Source: Peptococcaceae bacterium UBA5767 (GTDB lineage: Bacteria; Bacillota; TC1; UBA5767). Taken from it: DNA of 23,072 nucleotides. Every line of letters starts with the position of its first letter. The first letter of the stretch is position 1. Shown here piece after piece: positions 6,747-14,630 of this stretch. A program made the position numbers and the translations under genes. The stretch covers positions 1 through 23,072 of the forward strand of contig DIET01000013.1 in NCBI GenBank assembly GCA_002418765.1. Direction: 5' to 3'. The notes under the pieces were generated by a model. That model did not search any database. It was not told where the DNA came from and was given only the letters and a program-made list of their open reading frames with translations.

Positions 6747-8714
6747 CTACCAATATGCTTTGATTTCAGCCAGGATGTGTTGTACAGTGAATCCCATCCG
6801 CTCAACCACTTCCGCTCCTTTGGCACTGGCCCCAAAGCGATCAATGGTGATGGCGAGGCCCCTCATTCCAATATATTTTCCCCAACCCAACGAGGCACCC
6901 ATTTCAATGGCGACACGTTTTTCTACACTGGGCGGAAGAATCATTTCCTGATACGACCTGGACTGAGACGAAAATCTTCTAAACGAAGGCATCGATACAA
7001 CTCTGGCCCCTAGGCCTTCATTCTGAAGCGATTCTCTCACTTCAAGAGCCAACGCAACTTCGCTGCCTGTAGCCAACAATAAAATATCCAGCACACCTTC
7101 TTCTTTGGCAATAACATAGGCACCCTTGGCCACACCTTCGGGATCAACACCAGAAAGTGCAGGGACATTTTGTCTGGTCAACACCAAAACCGTAGGATTG
7201 GTTTTGGCTTCCAGCGCCAATTTCCAGGCTTCCTTCACTTCATGAATATCGGCTGGCCGGATCACATCCATGTTGGGCATGGCCCGAAGTCCAGCCAATT
7301 GCTCCACTGGCTCATGGGTAGGACCATCCTCCCCCACGGCTACAGAATCATGGGTAAAGACAAAAATCGATGGCAGTTGCATCAGGGCTGCCATCCGCAT
7401 GGCCGGTTTCATATAGTCACTAAAAATAAAGAACCCTCCGGCAAAGCCCTTCAGACCATGGAGACACAATCCATTGACCATGGCCGCCATCGCATGCTCG
7501 CGAACACCGAAATTGATATTTCTGCCCAGAGGATGTCCCGCAGAAAAATTCCCGTCGATGCCTTTTACCTTGGTCGACTTGGTAAGATCTGCGCTCCCCC
7601 CCATCAATTGCGGATAAGCCTCTTGCAACCGTTTTAGGATCTCGCCCGAAGAAGATCGAGTCGCCACACTGTCCATGGGATGATAATCTTCTACGATGGA
7701 CAGATCCACTTGAAAATCTTTGAGGCCCATTACCAACGACAAAGCCTCATACTCCTTTGGATATTGCTGCGCATAGTCTTTTAGTAAAACCGTCCAAGAC
7801 TGGTGGGCTTTCACGCCTTTCCCCTTATTTTTGTCCTGAATATCATGGTATACGTCTGCATCCACTGCAAAGGGAAGACCCTTATAGCCCAATACTTCTC
7901 TGGTCTGCTGGGTATCTTTCTCACCAAGGGGAGCACCATGGGTTTCACTGTCCCCTTGCCGAGGGGAACCATGCCCAATGATGGTTTTAACCTCAATGAT
8001 TGTCGGTTGAGACAGATTCAACCGTGCCTTCGCAATGGCCTTGGCGATATCATCTGTGTTTTCCCCCTGGGGCACCAGGATATACTGCCAATTCATGGCC
8101 TCCACCTTTTGCCTGGTATTTTCTGAGTTCGACCAGTCAACAGGTCCATCCAGTTGAATGTCATTGGAATCATAAAGCACGATCAGCTTGCTCAAACCCA
8201 TATGCCCTGCCAAACTCATGGCTTCCTGGGTTACACCTTCTTGCAAGTCACCATCTCCACACAACACATAGGTATGGTGATCGACAACAGGAAACGATGG
8301 TTTGTTGAATTTGGCCGCCAAATACTGCTCTGCTATGGCCATGCCGGTCGCCATGGCTATTCCCTGTCCCAAAGGCCCCGTTGTTGCATCTACGCCTTCT
8401 GTCTGGCCGTATTCTGGATGCCCAGGTGTTTTGGATTCCCACTGCCGAAACGATTTCAAATCATCCATGGTCAATCGGTATCCGCTCAGATGGAGCATGG
8501 AATACAATAACGCCGATCCATGTCCTGCCGCCATGACAAAACGATCCCGGTTAAACCACGTTGGATCTTCTGGCTGGTAGCGAAGATACTCCGTATACAG
8601 CGTATACAGCATGGGTGCCGCACCCAACACAATACCCGGATGGCCACTGTTCGCCTTGTTGATCATGTCGACGCCCAGCATTCTCAGTGCGTTGATGGAT
8701 TGTTTTTTGTTCAT
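6747..8714 (-). CDS. tkt: Transketolase
   Basis: This full-length 655-residue enzyme transfers two-carbon units between sugar phosphates in the non-oxidative pentose phosphate pathway, using thiamine diphosphate and Mg2+. The TPP/Mg site is GDGDLQEG (153-160) with SND at 183-185. E406 in NFGVREHAM is the cofactor-activating glutamate. Conserved histidines occur in SGHPG (H25), GHGS (H65), ETHG (H259), THDSV (H455) and THEP (H467). Pyrimidine-binding and C-terminal domains follow in normal order. The ATG has AAGGGTA upstream, and a 17-nt inverted repeat sits in the leader. It is the only pentose phosphate gene in view. azlCD downstream may be co-transcribed. Confidence 0.97.
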   Translation of the reverse strand: MNKKQSINALRMLGVDMINKANSGHPGIVLGAAPMLYTLYTEYLRYQPEDPTWFNRDRFVMAAGHGSALLYSMLHLSGYRLTMDDLKSFRQWESKTPGHPEYGQTEGVDATTGPLGQGIAMATGMAIAEQYLAAKFNKPSFPVVDHHTYVLCGDGDLQEGVTQEAMSLAGHMGLSKLIVLYDSNDIQLDGPVDWSNSENTRQKVEAMNWQYILVPQGENTDDIAKAIAKARLNLSQPTIIEVKTIIGHGSPRQGDSETHGAPLGEKDTQQTREVLGYKGLPFAVDADVYHDIQDKNKGKGVKAHQSWTVLLKDYAQQYPKEYEALSLVMGLKDFQVDLSIVEDYHPMDSVATRSSSGEILKRLQEAYPQLMGGSADLTKSTKVKGIDGNFSAGHPLGRNINFGVREHAMAAMVNGLCLHGLKGFAGGFFIFSDYMKPAMRMAALMQLPSIFVFTHDSVAVGEDGPTHEPVEQLAGLRAMPNMDVIRPADIHEVKEAWKLALEAKTNPTVLVLTRQNVPALSGVDPEGVAKGAYVIAKEEGVLDILLLATGSEVALALEVRESLQNEGLGARVVSMPSFRRFSSQSRSYQEMILPPSVEKRVAIEMGASLGWGKYIGMRGLAITIDRFGASAKGAEVVERMGFTVQHILAEIKAYW

Positions 8715-8726
8715 AATGTACCCTTA

Positions 8727-8743
8727 AAAAGAGAATCTCTTTT
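8727..8743. repeat. Inverted repeat in the transketolase leader
   Basis: AAAAGAGA, one central base, then TCTCTTTT forms a 17-bp near-perfect symmetric site 12 nt before the tkt start codon, just upstream of the AAGGGTA ribosome site. It lies downstream of the predicted promoter, a position suited to a repressor. As RNA it would form only a weak hairpin. Confidence 0.45.
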
Positions 8744-8785
8744 CATCCTTTCTATGTTGGCCTTGATGGGAAATAATTTCATACT

Positions 8786-8814
8786 ATTGTATCATATTCA
8801 CCCATGATTTCCAG
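8786..8814 (-). promoter_or_regulatory. Predicted extended -10 promoter of tkt
   Basis: On the minus strand TGATACAAT (TG plus -10 TACAAT at 8786-8791) is preceded after 17 nt by a poor -35, CTGGAA (8809-8814). The extended -10 can compensate for the weak -35. This would give a leader of about 65 nt containing the inverted repeat. Confidence 0.5.
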
Positions 8815-8824
8815 ACACTTTCTA

Positions 8825-10024
8825 CTAGTTTCCCCAATCCACGAGTCTTCGCTCTCCCTCCAGTTCATGGATCTCCGTGATATCCTGACTGGCTTCTAGG
8901 GTACCTCGATAAACACCTTGCTCATCACGCAAAGCAAAATACTGGATCAACAAAAACCTGTCTTTGATGTGAATCCAAAAACGAGCATGATCTTTGTCTC
9001 CCTGGCGAAACGATTGCAGAATCTCTTCCACCTTGTGAACACTGTCCGGGGGATGGCATTGATGAACATCTCGCCCAATGATCGAAGGGGAACGAGGGAA
9101 AAATCGATCCTTTGGTTTGGAAAAGAACCGCACCTTGTTATCTTCATCGACCAGCGTCAAATCAAGAGGCAAATGAGATAGCAACAACGTCAGCTGATTA
9201 AGATTGAGTGTCCCTGTTTCCGATTGGTACAACCACTGATCTGTTTCCATTCCCATTTTTACCTTTTCTTTTATGACCTGCACTTTTTCTCTCAACCCTA
9301 AGGGTTCATCCAGCCAAGCAAAACCGTAATCCATCGATTCAACGAGCATCTGTTCGAGATCATTGTGCTCAAAGAGTCCAACCGCACAAGGATACAGAAT
9401 AAACTCTTCCTTCTGCACCAACCCAATTAAATTAAAAAAGGCATGTCCCAATTCTTTGATAATCTGCTGTTCATCATCACCCAAAAGCAATGATGCAAGC
9501 TTTTTCAGACTCGCGCGAGCCTGATCATGCAAAGCCCACATCACACTGAGTCCCCTATACTGCTCCTTCTTTTTCTCCATCATGGGAAACAAAATATTTT
9601 CTTTCTTCTGATAATGCTTTTCTATCTCCGACAAATCCCTCACCATTGTCTCAATGATCATCTTATGACTGAGTACATCTTTTTTCTTAAGCAACTCTTT
9701 CAAGGCCTGCATGCGTTCCAACAGGCACTCATTCTCCTGTCGCAACAATCCCAAAAAACTATCGGGATCAGGCTTATCCCAAACATAGCCGCCCAAGCCC
9801 AAATGAAACACATGGATCAAACGATCAACCACGCGCAAAATCTCACGCCTGGGAACACCTTGTTGCCATACCTGATAAGTAATCTGCATCACTTCCTGGG
9901 GTGTAACACGAGATAAATCTTCTTGGTGATCCTCAATAACCTTCTTATCCACTTCACCCCGCACCATGCTTGTGGAAAACGCAACCAATCTTTCTATCCG
10001 TTTTAGCTCCTGTGCATTGAACAT
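8825..10024 (-). CDS. DUF438 / hemerythrin-like / PAS protein
   Basis: This 399-residue protein has an N-terminal DUF438 segment (about 5-78), a hemerythrin-like HHE helical domain (about 93-230) and a C-terminal PAS domain (about 283-385). The HHE part shows EKHYQKKENILFP (H137, E142), a helix with H166 and QKEEFILYP; these could bind a di-iron or related centre. The PAS domain includes IIGRDVHQCHPPDSVHKVE, a segment usual in this family, and ends in DITEI. It is probably a cytoplasmic redox, oxygen or nitric-oxide sensor of anaerobes, but no output domain is attached. The ATG at 10024 is preferred over an in-frame TTG at 10030, because GGGAGG sits 7 nt before the ATG but abuts the TTG. It is a single gene, followed by the tkt promoter without an evident terminator. 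Confidence 0.88.
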   Translation of the reverse strand: MFNAQELKRIERLVAFSTSMVRGEVDKKVIEDHQEDLSRVTPQEVMQITYQVWQQGVPRREILRVVDRLIHVFHLGLGGYVWDKPDPDSFLGLLRQENECLLERMQALKELLKKKDVLSHKMIIETMVRDLSEIEKHYQKKENILFPMMEKKKEQYRGLSVMWALHDQARASLKKLASLLLGDDEQQIIKELGHAFFNLIGLVQKEEFILYPCAVGLFEHNDLEQMLVESMDYGFAWLDEPLGLREKVQVIKEKVKMGMETDQWLYQSETGTLNLNQLTLLLSHLPLDLTLVDEDNKVRFFSKPKDRFFPRSPSIIGRDVHQCHPPDSVHKVEEILQSFRQGDKDHARFWIHIKDRFLLIQYFALRDEQGVYRGTLEASQDITEIHELEGERRLVDWGN

Positions 10025-10111
10025 GGCCAAACCTCCCTGATAACCCTAAAACGACATGTATTTTAAAACTCATACAGCCCATGCTTCTTCTGTCTTTATC
10101 AGTTTAACCAC

Positions 10112-10153
10112 AAAAAAAAGAAGGTGCAATGCATTTTCGCATGACACCTTCTT
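10112..10153 (-). terminator. Intrinsic terminator of hsp20
   Basis: On the minus strand AAGAAGGTG (10153-10145) pairs perfectly with CACCTTCTT (10126-10118). A 2x2 internal loop and a further ATGC/GCAT helix lie inside, and TTTTTT follows (10117-10112). It begins 27 nt after the hsp20 stop codon. Confidence 0.9.
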
Positions 10154-10180
10154 CGTTATCTTCTTCACACCCGTATGTAC

Positions 10181-10621
10181 CTACTTCACTTCAATCTGTT
10201 TTTTCTTCTCGACCAATTCGAGCTTAGGCACGATGATTGTCAAAATACCCTCTTCCAATTTGGCATCAATTTTGTCGATATCAATATCCCTTAGATGCAC
10301 GCTCCTCGCCATAGAAGAACACGTACGCTCGCGATAGATATAATTTCCCTTTTCCTCATCCTTGCTCGCTTCTTGCTCTACACCAATGTATAGGGTTCCC
10401 TCATCAAAAGAGATCTTGATGTTTTCTTTGGCGATACCGGGAAGCTCCGCTTCAATCGTATAGTTGTCATCATTTTCCTTCAAGTCCATTTTGAAAGCTT
10501 CTGCCCTGGCCGTTCTTGACAAAGAACTGTCCCCAAAGAAGTCATCAATCATGTTGTAAAAATCAACAAAGTCGTTTCTTCTGCTTACTGGCGGTCTGTT
10601 AAAAATGGTTAATCCTGTCAT
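10181..10621 (-). CDS. hsp20: Small heat-shock protein, Hsp20/alpha-crystallin family
   Basis: A 146-residue ATP-independent holdase chaperone. The alpha-crystallin domain covers about 43-133, with EAELPGIAKENIKI at 57-70 and the signature GILTIIVP at 125-132. A short N-terminal arm and a lysine-rich tail (KKKQIEVK) flank it; the tail lacks a clean IxI motif apart from QIEVK. The start is the ATG at 10621, preceded by GGAGGAGG. An upstream in-frame ATG at 10654 would lie inside the CIRCE operator and has no ribosome site. The gene has its own promoter, operator and terminator, so it is a monocistronic HrcA-regulated unit separate from any groEL or dnaK operon. Confidence 0.95.
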   Translation of the reverse strand: MTGLTIFNRPPVSRRNDFVDFYNMIDDFFGDSSLSRTARAEAFKMDLKENDDNYTIEAELPGIAKENIKISFDEGTLYIGVEQEASKDEEKGNYIYRERTCSSMARSVHLRDIDIDKIDAKLEEGILTIIVPKLELVEKKKQIEVK

Positions 10622-10647
10622 GTCAATCCTCCTCCTTAGACAATTAT

Positions 10648-10674
10648 TTGGCACTCTCGTGATTAGAGTGCTAA
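10648..10674. promoter_or_regulatory. CIRCE operator (HrcA binding site)
   Basis: TTGGCACTC (10648-10656), nine bases, then GAGTGCTAA (10666-10674) matches the CIRCE consensus TTAGCACTC-N9-GAGTGCTAA with a single mismatch. It lies directly downstream of the predicted hsp20 transcription start, where HrcA would block transcription until heat stress. Confidence 0.95.
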
Positions 10675-10684
10675 TTCCAATTAC

Positions 10685-10712
10685 ATTATATCACGGCATG
10701 CAATCATGTCAA
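10685..10712 (-). promoter_or_regulatory. Consensus sigma-A promoter of hsp20
   Basis: Perfect TTGACA (10707-10712) and perfect TATAAT (10685-10690) hexamers on the minus strand are separated by 16 nt. The start should fall near 10678, immediately before the CIRCE element. Confidence 0.9.
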
Positions 10713-10731
10713 ATCATAATCAAATTTGTCT

Positions 10732-10760
10732 AAAAAAAAAGGAGTCCCTGATGAGACTCC
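10732..10760 (-). terminator. Intrinsic terminator of the OsmC-like gene
   Basis: On the minus strand GGAGTC (10760-10755) pairs with GACTCC (10746-10741) around an 8-nt loop, followed by nine T (10740-10732). It begins 12 nt after the stop codon of the OsmC-like gene. Confidence 0.88.
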
Positions 10761-10772
10761 ACACATACACGA

Positions 10773-11192
10773 TCAAACATCCTCAATCTGGACTTCGTAA
10801 GTAAGCTCCGTAGCTTTGTCCATCAGGGCAATGACCCCACAGTATTTTTCTTTGGACAAGCGAACGGCTTTCTTGATATTGTCATGATGAAGCTGACTTC
10901 CTTTGAAGCGATAAATCAAATGGATTTTGGTATAGGTCTTGGGATGTTCCGTCGATGTTTCTGCTTGGACGTCCATGGTGAACTCATCTACCTCTATCTT
11001 CATTTTTTCCAATATGGAGACCACATCCATGCCCGTACAGCCCGTCATGGCCGCAATCATCAGGGGCTTGGGTCTGGGTCCCGAATCATCTCCCCCACCA
11101 TCTTTGCTGGAATCCATCACCACTTTGTGACCATAAACATCCATTTCAAAGGCCATCTTTCCGAGCCAAGTTGTCGTAAATTCCACACTCAT
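10773..11192 (-). CDS. OsmC/Ohr-family protein (YhfA-like)
   Basis: A 139-residue protein with the OsmC fold. The two conserved redox cysteines are C52 (MTGCTGMD) and C118 (KYCGV), preceded by a conserved arginine (R40 in GPRPKPL). Family members reduce organic or fatty-acid hydroperoxides as thiol peroxidases, but the YhfA-like branch with this GCTGMDV motif is poorly characterised, so the substrate is open. The ATG has AAGGAGG about 6 nt upstream. It follows the acyltransferase-like gene by 58 nt. A predicted promoter overlaps that gene's stop, and a strong terminator follows, so it can be expressed alone. Confidence 0.92.
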   Translation of the reverse strand: MSVEFTTTWLGKMAFEMDVYGHKVVMDSSKDGGGDDSGPRPKPLMIAAMTGCTGMDVVSILEKMKIEVDEFTMDVQAETSTEHPKTYTKIHLIYRFKGSQLHHDNIKKAVRLSKEKYCGVIALMDKATELTYEVQIEDV

Positions 11193-11230
11193 CGCTTTCC
11201 TCCTTATATTGAAAAAGTCTATGTTTGAAT

Positions 11231-11259
11231 ATTATACATCGAACCCTCTATTATAGCCA
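11231..11259 (-). promoter_or_regulatory. Predicted promoter of the OsmC-like gene
   Basis: On the minus strand TATAAT (11231-11236) is perfect and lies 17 nt from a weak -35, TGGCTA (11254-11259). The -35 overlaps the stop codon of the upstream acyltransferase-like gene. Confidence 0.45.
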
Positions 11260-12096
11260 GTCCTCCATAATAGCATCCAACGAGTCTTCCAACAAAGCAG
11301 GTTCAGCCATCAAGCGAAGCAAAAGCTTCATGGAATTGGAAAAATACATGCCGTCACAAATCCTCTCATCCATACAATACCCTATCTCAAATACTTTCTT
11401 AGCTACCACCATCTCTTTTTCTACCACGGGCATCCACTTTTCTTTTCCCAAAGCCACAAAAATACCTGTCGTTCCAAAATTGTACAAATGGTGATAAATG
11501 TAGTCCAAACGAATGGATTTCAGATAGGTAAAAAACATAGAAGTGTGAAAAGGACTCGCTTCAATGATGCTCTGGGGAAGCATGTTCCAGGTATCCAATT
11601 TCTTTAAAACCCACACCACCGATCCAATGATGAAAGAAGGCAAATTCATGATCGTATGAGCCAGATGATCTGCCTGGTTGTGTTGCTCTTCATAGGCCTC
11701 ATCCATGCCTTTTTTCATGATATCCACGATTTGAAAAATGCTCTCAGTACCCTCAAAGCTGAATTTCACAGTCGTCTCTTCCCCTTCATCCGTCAGATCG
11801 CGTTTCAAGGCCATGGACAAATAAATGCCTTTTCTGGCATAGATTTTTTTTCCGATGACCATACGGTTGAGCTGAGGTCTTAAAGCCAATAGTCGCACAT
11901 ACAAAGCGACAAAATAATGCATTACGGACAGCTCATGCCCTTGGCTTCTTTTTTCTTTAACATAATCCAAAATGGGCTGCGCCATGACAACTTGCTTGCT
12001 CATATTCTGGGCATCATTGCGCTGTTCCATAATATAGGGAATGATCTTGCTAAAGGGATCCAAACTATCGATAGGACGTCCATCGCTGCGTTTCAT
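11251..12096 (-). CDS. 2-oxoacid dehydrogenase E2 / CAT-fold acyltransferase-like protein
   Basis: This 281-residue protein resembles the catalytic domain of dihydrolipoamide acyltransferases and chloramphenicol acetyltransferase. It has an N-terminal segment with DPFSKIIPYIM, a central SFEGTESIFQIVDIM region, and the late motif YCMDERICDGMYF (240-252). Normal enzymes have HxxxDG there; this protein has ERICDG, so the catalytic histidine position is E244 while the DG remains. There is no lipoyl or E1/E3-binding domain, and no dehydrogenase genes are nearby. It may be an acyltransferase with another mechanism or a non-catalytic member. Start ATG with AAGGAG about 10 nt upstream, lying within the end of the TerB/J-domain gene 4 nt away; the two are evidently one operon. 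Confidence 0.8.
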   Translation of the reverse strand: MKRSDGRPIDSLDPFSKIIPYIMEQRNDAQNMSKQVVMAQPILDYVKEKRSQGHELSVMHYFVALYVRLLALRPQLNRMVIGKKIYARKGIYLSMALKRDLTDEGEETTVKFSFEGTESIFQIVDIMKKGMDEAYEEQHNQADHLAHTIMNLPSFIIGSVVWVLKKLDTWNMLPQSIIEASPFHTSMFFTYLKSIRLDYIYHHLYNFGTTGIFVALGKEKWMPVVEKEMVVAKKVFEIGYCMDERICDGMYFSNSMKLLLRLMAEPALLEDSLDAIMEDWL

Positions 12097-12100
12097 AAAA

Positions 12101-13009
12101 TCAGGCTCCTTTTTGTTTCATTAAATATTCATACGCTTCATTGGCTTCTTTAACCCGACCATTCGCATACTCCACATATTCCTTAGGCATGCCTTTGCTG
12201 GCCACCTTGTCCGGATGGAATTCCTTTACAATCTTCCGGTAAGCACTCTTGATTTCCTGCGGACTCGCGTCTGGGGAAACCCCAAGCAATCTGGCATACT
12301 CTGCCGTACGGTTTAGGCCATATGTCTGACCATTATGGTCAGCATACCCAGATTGCCAGCGGTAACCATGGGTTCCAGATTGCTTGCCATAGGCGCCAAA
12401 AGAATCGTGCATACTGGCATATTCCATCTGCGAAATGCCCAAGGACAAAATAATTTGGCGTAAGAGCGTTTCCTTGGCCGAAAACATTCCATCGGCCTGA
12501 GAAAGCCGAATCAATAGATAAGCAAAGCCCATCAGAGTCATCCGATTGCGATAATATTCTCTTAACACCCGGGTGAATTCCGCATATTCCTCAAGGTGGG
12601 TCTTGCCATAGGCAAAAGCCCCCTGATAGCGACTTAAATCCGTAGCTGTAAGCCGAAATTGTTGCGCCACGAATTGCTTGACCATGAGGATCTCATCCCG
12701 GGTCACCTGACCATCTTGCTTGGCCAACATAGCCGATAAAGCCATGATGGAAGAAACCACAGGGTTCAGTCCCTTAAAAGCATCCATCTGGCGATAAACG
12801 GCACCAAGCCGGGGCATCTTTTTGGGTATCCAGAACATCAACAAAAAAGTCCATGGATAAAAAAGCACCAAAAGCCCCCATAGAAATCCATTTCTATTCT
12901 TCAAGCTCATGACAATTTGCACGATGGCAAACAGCATGAGCCGAAACAACAAAGATATGGCATCCAAGCCAAAACCCAAGATACTCCTGATTACGTCCAG
13001 CCATTCCAT
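12101..13009 (-). CDS. Membrane-anchored TerB and DnaJ-domain protein (DjlA-like)
   Basis: A 302-residue protein with two N-terminal hydrophobic segments (about 10-34 and 41-61), a TerB-like helical domain (about 85-205) containing two AxxDG-type helices (LAKQDGQVTRDE and LSQADGMFSAKE), a Gly/Tyr-rich linker (205-232), and a C-terminal J domain (about 236-298) with the HPD motif at 265-267. This order resembles DjlA, an inner-membrane DnaK co-chaperone, although DjlA has one membrane segment. It should recruit DnaK to the membrane. Start ATG with AAAGGAGA 9 nt upstream. It is first in an operon with the acyltransferase-like gene, which may be its client or partner (inference). Confidence 0.88.
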   Translation of the reverse strand: MEWLDVIRSILGFGLDAISLLFRLMLFAIVQIVMSLKNRNGFLWGLLVLFYPWTFLLMFWIPKKMPRLGAVYRQMDAFKGLNPVVSSIMALSAMLAKQDGQVTRDEILMVKQFVAQQFRLTATDLSRYQGAFAYGKTHLEEYAEFTRVLREYYRNRMTLMGFAYLLIRLSQADGMFSAKETLLRQIILSLGISQMEYASMHDSFGAYGKQSGTHGYRWQSGYADHNGQTYGLNRTAEYARLLGVSPDASPQEIKSAYRKIVKEFHPDKVASKGMPKEYVEYANGRVKEANEAYEYLMKQKGA

Positions 13010-13070
13010 AAGGTCGTCTCCTTTTCTTGTTCACCATTATATACTATTCACCAGCAAGAGGGGTGGTTTT

Positions 13071-13086
13071 TTGCATCAAGATGCAA
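13071..13086. promoter_or_regulatory. Symmetric operator-like site between divergent genes
   Basis: TTGCATC, two bases, GATGCAA is a perfect 7+7 inverted repeat in the 146-nt gap between the divergent TerB/J-domain and DUF2254 genes. On the minus strand a perfect TATAAT lies at 13036-13041. On the plus strand an extended -10 lies at 13118-13126. The site is just upstream of the -35 region of both, a position suited to a shared regulator. Confidence 0.45.
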
Positions 13087-13117
13087 TCCCAACCTCCTTA
13101 TCGGGTTGATTGGTCTG

Positions 13118-13126
13118 TGTTATACT
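13118..13126 (+). promoter_or_regulatory. Predicted extended -10 of the DUF2254 gene
   Basis: TGTTATACT fits TGn plus a 5/6 match to TATAAT, ending 29 nt before the start codon. The -35 position (13098-13103, TTATCG) is poor. Confidence 0.5.
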
Positions 13127-13155
13127 AAAGACAAGAAAAACAGAAAGGAAAAGCC

Positions 13156-14484
13156 ATGAAAAGACTCTATCAGTACTGGAAAAATAAAATTTATTTCATT
13201 CCTGCTCTGTATTCTTTGATTGCCCTTTTGATTTCTCTTCTGGTCTTTTTACTCCATGACCTTCTAACCAGTCCTCTGGCAACAGAGCTATTCCCTTTTC
13301 TGTTTCAATCTGTGGGTTCTGCCAGAGATATTCTGGCTGTGCTTACTGGAGCCTTGCTCTCCATGATTACAGTATCCTTTTCAACCATCATGGTTGTTTT
13401 GACGCTTTATTCCGCCCAGTTTTCTCCACGTACGCTGCAGGTCTTTCTTGAGAGCAAAACCTCACTTCGTGTACTTGGTTTTTTCATGGGCACGTTTATT
13501 TACTCTGTTACCCAATTGTTCCTATTGCCAGAAGACGCCAATCTCCTTACCTTGGCCGGAACCATCGGGACTCTTTTGGCTATCTTTTGTCTGACATTGT
13601 TTGCTTTTTTTATTCATCACGTGGCCCGCTCCATCCAAGTCGATCTCATGGTGGAACATATCACCAAGGATATCTTCATCTGGATCGAAAAAAAAGAATT
13701 AAGACGCTACCACGCAAAAGCCAAACAAGTTTCCCAAGTAGTGCCCGATGATTATGAAGACAAAACCCTAGGGAAACCAAATCCCATCCTGGCTCAGAAT
13801 ATTGGTTACTTGCAAAGCATTGACAACAATGCCCTGATCGGTTTGGCTTCTGAGTATGATTTCACTTTGCGTCTGGAACAATCCCTCGGGGATTATGTCA
13901 CCAAGGAAATCCAGCTCTTCTCTTTTTGGGGTGGGCCTTTCGACCAAGAAGAAGAATTGATGGAGAAGATTCACAAAGCACTGGTCATCGGTGAGGAAAG
14001 ACAATCCCAGGAAGATGTGGAATATGGTCTGATCAAGCTGGTCGAAGTAGCCCTTAGGGCCATCTCACCTGGCATCAACGATCCCAACACGGCCATTTTA
14101 TGCATCGGGAAAATTGGATATGTTTTGGCTGAAATCGCCCAAGCCAAACTGCACAAAACCTATTATTACGATGAAGAAAACAAACTTCGCCTCATCATCA
14201 ACAAGATACCGTTTGAAGAACTCCTCTATAATTCTTTTTCCCAGATCAAAGTTTATGCTCAACACGACTACTCTGTTCTGGCCGCTTGCGTCGATGCCCT
14301 AAATTTTATCGCCAGAAAAGGCAATCGACACATCAAGGAACTCTGTTGGTCATTTTCCCTCTATTTGTTCGAAGGGAAAGATATCCATGACATCCCTTCC
14401 CTGGACCATCGTCATCTCGGCAAGAAAATGGAGGAACTGGCGTTTGTGAGCAACCATCTCCAAGACAATCCTTTTGATAAATAA
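13156..14484 (+). CDS. DUF2254 family membrane protein
   Basis: A 442-residue protein with about four transmembrane segments in the first 155 residues (near 13-35, 57-83, 103-122 and 130-152) and a large soluble C-terminal part. The segment SARDILAVLTGALLSM followed by TVSFSTIMVVLTL and AQFSPRTLQVF is the hallmark of DUF2254. Downstream, ISPGINDPNTAILCI and similar blocks are also family-typical. The family has no established function; the architecture resembles a small channel or sensor-like membrane protein, but this is speculation. Start ATG with AAAGGA upstream. It is monocistronic, with its own predicted promoter and a strong terminator. Confidence 0.88.
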   Translation: MKRLYQYWKNKIYFIPALYSLIALLISLLVFLLHDLLTSPLATELFPFLFQSVGSARDILAVLTGALLSMITVSFSTIMVVLTLYSAQFSPRTLQVFLESKTSLRVLGFFMGTFIYSVTQLFLLPEDANLLTLAGTIGTLLAIFCLTLFAFFIHHVARSIQVDLMVEHITKDIFIWIEKKELRRYHAKAKQVSQVVPDDYEDKTLGKPNPILAQNIGYLQSIDNNALIGLASEYDFTLRLEQSLGDYVTKEIQLFSFWGGPFDQEEELMEKIHKALVIGEERQSQEDVEYGLIKLVEVALRAISPGINDPNTAILCIGKIGYVLAEIAQAKLHKTYYYDEENKLRLIINKIPFEELLYNSFSQIKVYAQHDYSVLAACVDALNFIARKGNRHIKELCWSFSLYLFEGKDIHDIPSLDHRHLGKKMEELAFVSNHLQDNPFDK

Positions 14485-14567
14485 AATAAAACCTACCGAC
14501 TTCTACACTCTTTCTATCAAAAAATTGCTTGCATCTCGTTTTCTTTACCATATTGTTCTCTGGACCC

Positions 14568-14606
14568 AAACAAAGACCCCTGACCAACGGTCAGGGGTCT
14601 TTGTTT
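14568..14606. terminator. Perfect bidirectional terminator between convergent genes
   Basis: An 18-bp perfect stem (14568-14585 with 14589-14606, core GACCCCTGACC/GGTCAGGGGTC) around a 3-nt AAC loop has A- and T-rich ends on both sides. It serves the plus-strand DUF2254 gene and the minus-strand molybdenum hydroxylase operon, ending 24 nt before the latter's stop codon. Confidence 0.93.
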
Positions 14607-14630
14607 TACGGGGATTATGATCTCTTACAT

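Noticed and set aside
6704..6844. 47-codon N-terminal extension of azlC
   Set aside because: It overlaps the transketolase 3' end, is not hydrophobic or family-like, and the GTG at 6703 has a good ribosome site and gives the usual family length.
10622..10654. Upstream ATG for hsp20
   Set aside because: It would place the CIRCE operator inside the coding region and lacks a ribosome site, whereas the ATG at 10621 has GGAGGAGG.
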